A stretch of DNA of 47,004 bases, from positions 1 to 47,004 of IMG/VR virus record IMGVR_UViG_3300031539_000063. One strand, written 5' to 3'. Source of the stretch: a virus. The position numbers and the translations under genes were made by a program. The notes under the pieces were generated by a model that saw only the letters and a list, made by a program, of their open reading frames with translations, was not told where the DNA came from and ran no database searches. This document shows, piece after piece, positions 43,202 through 47,004 of the stretch. The number at the start of each line of letters is the position of its first letter. Within the stretch, counting starts at the first letter, position 1.

Positions 43202-43575
43202 GCGTGTTCGTCGATCCCCCACCCCGCACCGACCCGAACGCCCGCAAGAGCGTCGACCCGGTGAACCTGATCGCCAAGATCGAAGCCGACCCCGAACGGT
43301 CGATGCCGGTCCGCGACGACTACTGGTTCCCCGAGGACTTCACCGAACGGGGCTACACCGAGATGGAACTACGGATCGCTCTCGAAGCGGTACGCGACCT
43401 GACCTCGTGGAAGATGCCGGTCGAAGCCAACTTCCCGACGCTCAACGACGACGAGCGCGACCTGATCGGCGTGGCCCTCATCTTCTACTGCGGGTCACAC
43501 ACCGAGTTCATCCACCCACGCTCCGGCGGGATCACGGCTGTCGCAGCCGGGTACTACAACTGCATCGGAGCCTGA
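43198..43575 (+). CDS. Hypothetical 125-aa protein
   Basis: Begins MSVFVDPPPRTDPN; helical with Trp/Phe-rich RDDYWFPEDFTERGYTEM. Coupled to the upstream gene by ATGA; ends 1 nt before the next. No family recognised. Confidence 0.65.
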   Translation: MSVFVDPPPRTDPNARKSVDPVNLIAKIEADPERSMPVRDDYWFPEDFTERGYTEMELRIALEAVRDLTSWKMPVEANFPTLNDDERDLIGVALIFYCGSHTEFIHPRSGGITAVAAGYYNCIGA

Positions 43576-43576
43576 G

Positions 43577-43813
43577 ATGTCCAAGCGCAAGTTGACCGTG
43601 GCCTTCGGGCGGCAACGCGACGACGAAGCCCCCGAGATCGTGTCCGCCTACGACGACGTGATCTTCGAGGCTTGGGGGAGCGTGCCCGACTACTACATCG
43701 AGGAGACGAGCCGGTTCGACGGAGAGACGCGCGAACTCGTCATCACCATCCCCGAGCAGATCGTCCACGACCTGTTCGACGTGCCCGAGATCGAAGGTAC
43801 CGTCGAGCCATGA
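43577..43813 (+). CDS. Hypothetical 78-aa protein
   Basis: Begins MSKRKLTVAFGRQRDD; acidic alternating strands. Coupled to the next gene by ATGA. No family recognised. Confidence 0.6.
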   Translation: MSKRKLTVAFGRQRDDEAPEIVSAYDDVIFEAWGSVPDYYIEETSRFDGETRELVITIPEQIVHDLFDVPEIEGTVEP

Positions 43814-44064
43814 GGGTCACCGCCTACACCTACCACGCCGACATCTACTGCCCCACCTGCGTCATCGAGACGATGCTCGTCAACGGTGAAGCGTCACCCG
43901 CCGCCCGAGACATGGGGGCCGAAGCCGCCCTCGATCAGATCGCCTCAGCCAACGCGATCGACCGGTACGACGAAACGACGTTCGACTCCGACGACTTCCC
44001 GAAGGTCGTGTTCCCCAACATGCTCGACGGCGAACAATGCGGAGGGTGCGGAGAACCGCTCTAG
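43810..44064 (+). CDS. Zinc-binding hypothetical protein, 84 aa
   Basis: YCPTCVIE near residue 14 and CGGCGEPL at the C-terminus make a four-Cys site. Its 3' end overlaps the convergent papain-like gene by 4 nt. Confidence 0.65.
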   Translation: MRVTAYTYHADIYCPTCVIETMLVNGEASPAARDMGAEAALDQIASANAIDRYDETTFDSDDFPKVVFPNMLDGEQCGGCGEPL

Positions 44065-44738
44065 TCGGAACCCCACGCCCGGACCAGCGGGACACACGCC
44101 TCGCCGTCCTCATCCAACAGACGCTCCACGTCACCCCACGAAATCAACGCCTCGCCGCCACTGCCCCAGCCGGAACCCCACGAGTTGTGGATCGTGAACG
44201 TCCGATCAGCGACGTTCACCCCGTTCACCAGATAGCAGTGACCGCCAGCCTGCTCGCCGCCGACATGGATACGGCCACAGTCGCGGACCTCGAACATCTC
44301 CTCGTACCACCACGTCCCGAGAGCAACCGGGCCGACGAACCCGACGGCCAACACCAAGTCGGCCAGCCCGAACGCCCACCGGTACTGATCGACGAACCCG
44401 TCACGTTGCAGGATCTTCACGCCCGCAAGAGTCGACGTGCCGTCGTAGTCCTCGCCGGGCCACGGGTCAATTTTCTGAGCCTGCCGGTAGATCGACATGC
44501 CCCTCGCGTAATCGGCCGGGATCACCTTCGGGCGCGCCGCCATCTCGTGCGCCATCGTGAACCCCACACACGCCCCATCGGAACCCTGATCGAGTTGCGT
44601 GTCGCAACGCCACGTGTAGGACCGGGCCACCCGGTCAGCGACCATCGTGCGCACCGGGAACGAACGGGACCGTTCATCGAACTCACGCAGCCGCCCGAGC
44701 CGTTGGTCCGCCACTTCGCTTCCGTCACGCATCCTCAT
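44061..44738 (-). CDS. Papain-like cysteine peptidase
   Basis: 225 aa. QGSDGACVGF (oxyanion Gln and nucleophile Cys), GGHCYLVNGV (His) and IHNSWGSGWG (Asn) match the C1 papain triad. No signal peptide seen, so it probably acts inside the cell or virion. AGGAG precedes ATG 44738. Substrate unknown. Confidence 0.85.
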   Translation of the reverse strand: MRMRDGSEVADQRLGRLREFDERSRSFPVRTMVADRVARSYTWRCDTQLDQGSDGACVGFTMAHEMAARPKVIPADYARGMSIYRQAQKIDPWPGEDYDGTSTLAGVKILQRDGFVDQYRWAFGLADLVLAVGFVGPVALGTWWYEEMFEVRDCGRIHVGGEQAGGHCYLVNGVNVADRTFTIHNSWGSGWGSGGEALISWGDVERLLDEDGEACVPLVRAWGSD

Positions 44739-44742
44739 CAGA

Positions 44743-45306
44743 TCATCTCCTGTAGTCCTCGACAACTCCCATGATCGCATCCCCAAGCACCTCTACGGTG
44801 GAGTCGTTGCCGATCACGTAGTCGAAGTCGTAGTCGTCGAGCGCCGTTTCACTGGGGTGGTCGTTCGCCGGGCCGACTCCGGGCCGTGTTACCCGCACGG
44901 TGATTCCGCCGCGGGCCTTGATCGCTGCCGCCTCGTTCGGGAACCGCATGTCAGCGATCGCCACGTCACGGTCCGGGTCGAGCAGGTTGAACGTCGCGTC
45001 GACCCACACGTCCCCGCCGATGATGTTGCGGCCGACCTCGGTGCCGAGCCGCTGCAAGGTGCGGCGCAGTTCCGGGTACCGGGCCTTCGCTTCGATGTAG
45101 CCGAGCGTGTCGATCGCATCCGTGTAGCGGACCACGACAACCTCGTTCGACTCGTCGGTGCTGAACCCCACGATCGGGTTGAGCGCCGCGGCGCACGCCC
45201 GAAGCGAGTCAGCGAACGCCGTCTTGACGAACCCGGCCTTGTCGACGAGAACGTCTGCGGCCGAGTCCTTGCCTGCGGTCGCGTATCCTGCGAGTCCTAC
45301 GATCAC
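44743..45306 (-). CDS. Deoxynucleoside monophosphate kinase-like
   Basis: 187 aa. P-loop GYATAGKDSAAD near residue 7; DVWVDATFNLL and DMRFPNEAAAIKARGG (lid/Arg region) match phage dNMP kinases such as T4 gp1 relatives. These phosphorylate dNMPs for phage DNA synthesis. GTG start at 45306 with GGAAGGGGA upstream. Confidence 0.82.
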   Translation of the reverse strand: MIVGLAGYATAGKDSAADVLVDKAGFVKTAFADSLRACAAALNPIVGFSTDESNEVVVVRYTDAIDTLGYIEAKARYPELRRTLQRLGTEVGRNIIGGDVWVDATFNLLDPDRDVAIADMRFPNEAAAIKARGGITVRVTRPGVGPANDHPSETALDDYDFDYVIGNDSTVEVLGDAIMGVVEDYRR

Positions 45307-45362
45307 GATGCTTCCCCTTCCGTGGCGCAGGCGATCGTACTACGGCCATCGGCAGGTTGCCC

Positions 45363-45485
45363 TCAGTCCGACGGGCTGGGGCACGGTGCGCCCTCGCAGC
45401 ACGTGTCCTTCGCGTGGCACTTGGGGCACATCCAGCGGGACGCTTCGGGCTTGTATGGGTGCCCGCAGTTGAAGCACTCGATCAT
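45363..45485 (-). CDS. Tiny zinc-ribbon protein, 40 aa
   Basis: CFNCGHPYKPEASRWMCPKCH is a complete CxxC-x-CxxC ribbon; two more Cys pairs follow. Coupled to the next-upstream tiny ribbon gene by ATGA. Confidence 0.6.
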   Translation of the reverse strand: MIECFNCGHPYKPEASRWMCPKCHAKDTCCEGAPCPSPSD

Positions 45486-45571
45486 CCGGCCACCTGCCCG
45501 CATTCGGGGCACCAACGGTCTGACGAGTCCTCCGGCTTCCACCGGCACCCGCAGCGGACGCATTCGTTCAT
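45482..45571 (-). CDS. Tiny zinc-ribbon protein, 29 aa
   Basis: The protein is essentially only a ribbon: CVRCGCRWKPEDSSDRWCPEC. ATGA overlaps on both sides show it is read in an operon. Similar to its neighbour, so probably a duplicated gene. Confidence 0.55.
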   Translation of the reverse strand: MNECVRCGCRWKPEDSSDRWCPECGQVAG

Positions 45572-45795
45572 CGGCCCTCCCCGAAGATGTGTTCGATCAG
45601 CCAACCGAAAAGGAGCCATAGCAGGAACCGGCCGAACCGGTCGGTGCGGAGCCGCCAAGCGATGTGGGTGAGCGGCGGGATTCGTTCGTCGTCCGCCATG
45701 AGAGCCACGACCTCGTAGGCGCAGCCGACACCGACCAGCATCACCCGCCAGTCTCGCCGCATATCGACGGCGCGTAGGTGGTCGACAAGTCTCAC
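45568..45795 (-). CDS. Membrane-associated hypothetical protein, 75 aa
   Basis: One hydrophobic C-terminal helix (FLLWLLFGWLIEHIF) and a basic N-terminus. The GTG start at 45795 is uncertain because GGGGAG touches it; ATG 45762 is an alternative. Confidence 0.5.
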   Translation of the reverse strand: MRLVDHLRAVDMRRDWRVMLVGVGCAYEVVALMADDERIPPLTHIAWRLRTDRFGRFLLWLLFGWLIEHIFGEGR

Positions 45796-45837
45796 CTCCC
45801 CATTGTCTTTCGGAGAACGGCGGGGTGTGTGGATGCG

Positions 45838-45957
45838 TCAGTCGAACAACGCTTGTGCGGCGCGGTCGCGGGCGCGTTGCTGCCACAGTTCCTTCTCGCG
45901 TTTCACCCGCTCGTCGTCGGAATCGTCAGAGTCGGGTTGTGGCTTCTTCTTCGGCAC
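45838..45957 (-). CDS. Basic/acidic 39-aa protein
   Basis: GTG start; begins MPKKKPQPDSDDSDDERV and ends RAAQALFD; charged helix. Supported by a clean frame and composition; weak ribosome binding site. Confidence 0.45.
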   Translation of the reverse strand: MPKKKPQPDSDDSDDERVKREKELWQQRARDRAAQALFD

Positions 45958-46003
45958 AGCCCCACATCGTTGCAGCCCGCCGGTGCATCTCAGTGGATGA
46001 GCG

Positions 46004-46267
46004 TTAGTTCCAACGCGGGTCGCCGTTGCCGTCGCGCTTCGGGATCAACTCGGATGTCCTGACGGCCAGACCCGAGATCGAGAGCCGCACGACCATCACG
46101 CCGAGGAGACATGCCCAATAGGAGTAGGCGAGATCGACGCCTGCTTCGTGGGAGAACCCGCCGAGTGCGAGCATGACGAGCCATGCCCGGAAGAACAGGA
46201 ACATCCAACTCCCGATGGAGCGGCCGAAAGCGTCGGCTCCGGGGTTGGGCTTCTTCTTCGTAGTCAT
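46004..46267 (-). CDS. Small membrane protein, 87 aa
   Basis: Basic N-terminus (MTTKKKPNPG), hydrophobic segments near residues 20-37 and 49-66. Leaderless start: TACCGT ends 7 nt before ATG 46267. No family recognised. Confidence 0.65.
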   Translation of the reverse strand: MTTKKKPNPGADAFGRSIGSWMFLFFRAWLVMLALGGFSHEAGVDLAYSYWACLLGVMVVRLSISGLAVRTSELIPKRDGNGDPRWN

Positions 46268-46295
46268 GGGGTAGACGGTAGCCGCGTTGATGGGC
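46268..46295 (-). promoter_or_regulatory. Type B-like promoter
   Basis: TACCGT (46275-46280), 11 bp, GCCC in place of GTCC. Confidence 0.45.
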
Positions 46296-46353
46296 CTACG
46301 CCATCTGTTGCACGCCCGTCGACAGAATGATCCGTTCGACCTACAAGTTCGAG

Positions 46354-46382
46354 TTGCAAAGTGTGGACGCAGCGTGTACGGT
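46354..46382 (+). promoter_or_regulatory. Type A promoter of structured RNA
   Basis: TTGCAA (46354-46359), 17-bp spacer, TACGGT (46377-46382). No start codon follows at the leaderless distance. Confidence 0.7.
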
Positions 46383-46388
46383 TACATT

Positions 46389-46910
46389 CATCAAGTCATA
46401 CCCCGCAAGGGAGCGCCACCCGAAAGGGGAGAGCGGCACGGCGGTTTGGGACCGCAGAACAAGACCCAACGAAGTCTCACTTTCTCAGTAGGTTCCCGAG
46501 TGGAACTAACGGACGAGCCGGACACGGCGAGTGATCTCAAGCGGGCTTTGATGCGAGCGACCGGGATGGTCGTACTGCTCTGCTGAACCGAAAGGTTCCA
46601 AGCAACAGGAGGCCAGATGGCCGAGTATCTCATTCAGCGCACAGAGAGCGACCCAACGAGTACGAGCACTGGCACGGGGGCCTACTGAGAAAGTGAGACG
46701 GTTCGATGGCCTACACGACTCACTCGTGAGACGTAGACGCCGACGACCATCCCGTCCGCTCACGCGGTGCGCTACCCGAGGGAACTCGGATGTCACAAGG
46801 GGATGGAGGCTCACCACCACACGGAGTTTGTGCCGAGGTGGCCGAGTACGGTCGGATGCCCTAAACCTGCCCACAGCGGAAACGCTGAGGATGGGGGCAT
46901 AGCAGTCTGC
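46389..46910 (+). ncRNA. Candidate large structured RNA
   Basis: Perfect 19-bp stem: 46474-46492 pairs with 46681-46699. Inside are GTTCC/GGAAC (46492-), GCCG-GACA-CGGC, CGACC-GGGAT-GGTCG, GAACC-GAAA-GGTTC and GGCC-AGAT-GGCC. Outside are GCGGT/ACCGC (46441-46455), CCGAG-GGAA-CTCGG, ATGCCC/GGGCAT (46856-46899) enclosing AGCG-GAAA-CGCT. Several loops are GNRA type. No credible ORF with a start signal. Size and layout resemble large phage ncRNAs such as GOLLD or ROOL, which also occur near tRNA clusters; identity is not established and the 3' end may lie beyond the window. Confidence 0.65.
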
Positions 46911-47004
46911 GCGACGAGGGAGTCATGTAGATCATCGACCCTTTCCACCCCGAGTCAAGATCGCCGGACAGTTGCACGGCATCTCCTTCCCCAGCCGGTC
47001 ACGC

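Noticed and set aside
46287-46874. Frames on both strands in the last 700 nt
   Set aside because: No promoter/ribosome binding site fits them and the region is dominated by inverted repeats, so a structured RNA explains it better.
46829-46906. Possible plus-strand tRNA (D-arm-like GGTGGCCGAGT, then a GAAA hairpin)
   Set aside because: No T-loop and no acceptor stem pairing found; treated as part of the structured RNA.
1-47004. CRISPR array, insertion sequence or integrase/att site
   Set aside because: No regularly spaced repeats, transposase, integrase or attachment-type duplication was seen.

Overview
The window is part of a large, high-GC genome of a tailed phage that most likely infects an actinobacterium. 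The virion genes are a portal, a MuF-like head protein fused to a zinc peptidase, and a very large capsid-maturation-protease fusion. The actinobacterial host is inferred from GC content, Actinobacteria-style tmRNA and promoters that place the -10 box about 7 nt before ATG (leaderless mRNAs). No integrase, large terminase subunit, polymerase or tail gene was seen, so lifestyle cannot be read here.

Layout. 1-5.5 kb (minus strand): small genes, a polynucleotide-phosphatase-like HAD protein, an SPFH/band-7 lipoprotein, small membrane proteins and a UvrD-like helicase. 5.5-9.8, 16.1-17.9 and 23.1-24.6 kb: tRNA genes, all on the minus strand. I count 42 intact tRNA genes plus one tRNA interrupted by another tRNA; together the anticodons cover all 20 amino acids. 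Between the arrays lie other translation-related genes: a PTH2-like peptidyl-tRNA hydrolase, an EF-Ts-like protein, an RlmN/Cfr-like radical SAM protein, a tmRNA, and a release factor whose reading frame requires a prfB-type +1 frameshift. 10.4-15.4 kb: a five-gene NAD+ operon (pncB, pncA, Nudix/NrtR-like, nadE, nadD) with palindromes just downstream of its promoter. 21.4-26.5 kb: an N4/N6 DNA methyltransferase, a ferredoxin and small proteins. 26.5-36.8 kb: metallophosphoesterase, protease fusion, MuF-zincin and portal. 36.9-46.3 kb: a VRR-NUC nuclease, many small (often Cys-rich) proteins, a papain-like peptidase and a dNMP kinase. 46.3-47.0 kb: no convincing gene; instead a promoter followed by a densely base-paired region with a perfect 19-bp closing stem, which I read as a large structured RNA.

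Regulation. Two promoter types recur. Type A is TTGCAN, 17 bp, TACRGT. Type B is GARAYYGTCC with the GTCC exactly 11 bp before a TANNNT box. In most cases the -10 box ends 6-8 nt before the start codon. Type B also precedes tRNA arrays, the tmRNA and the NAD operon. Genes inside operons usually overlap by ATGA/GTGA or have an AAGGAAC-like ribosome binding site.

Working together, the tRNA set, tmRNA, release factor, EF-Ts-like, PTH2 and RlmN-like genes look like a largely self-supplied translation-support system, and the NAD operon would let the phage convert nicotinamide to NAD+ itself. Both functional statements are inference from family membership and gene neighbourhood. Coordinates of RNA ends may be off by a base or two because they were read by eye.
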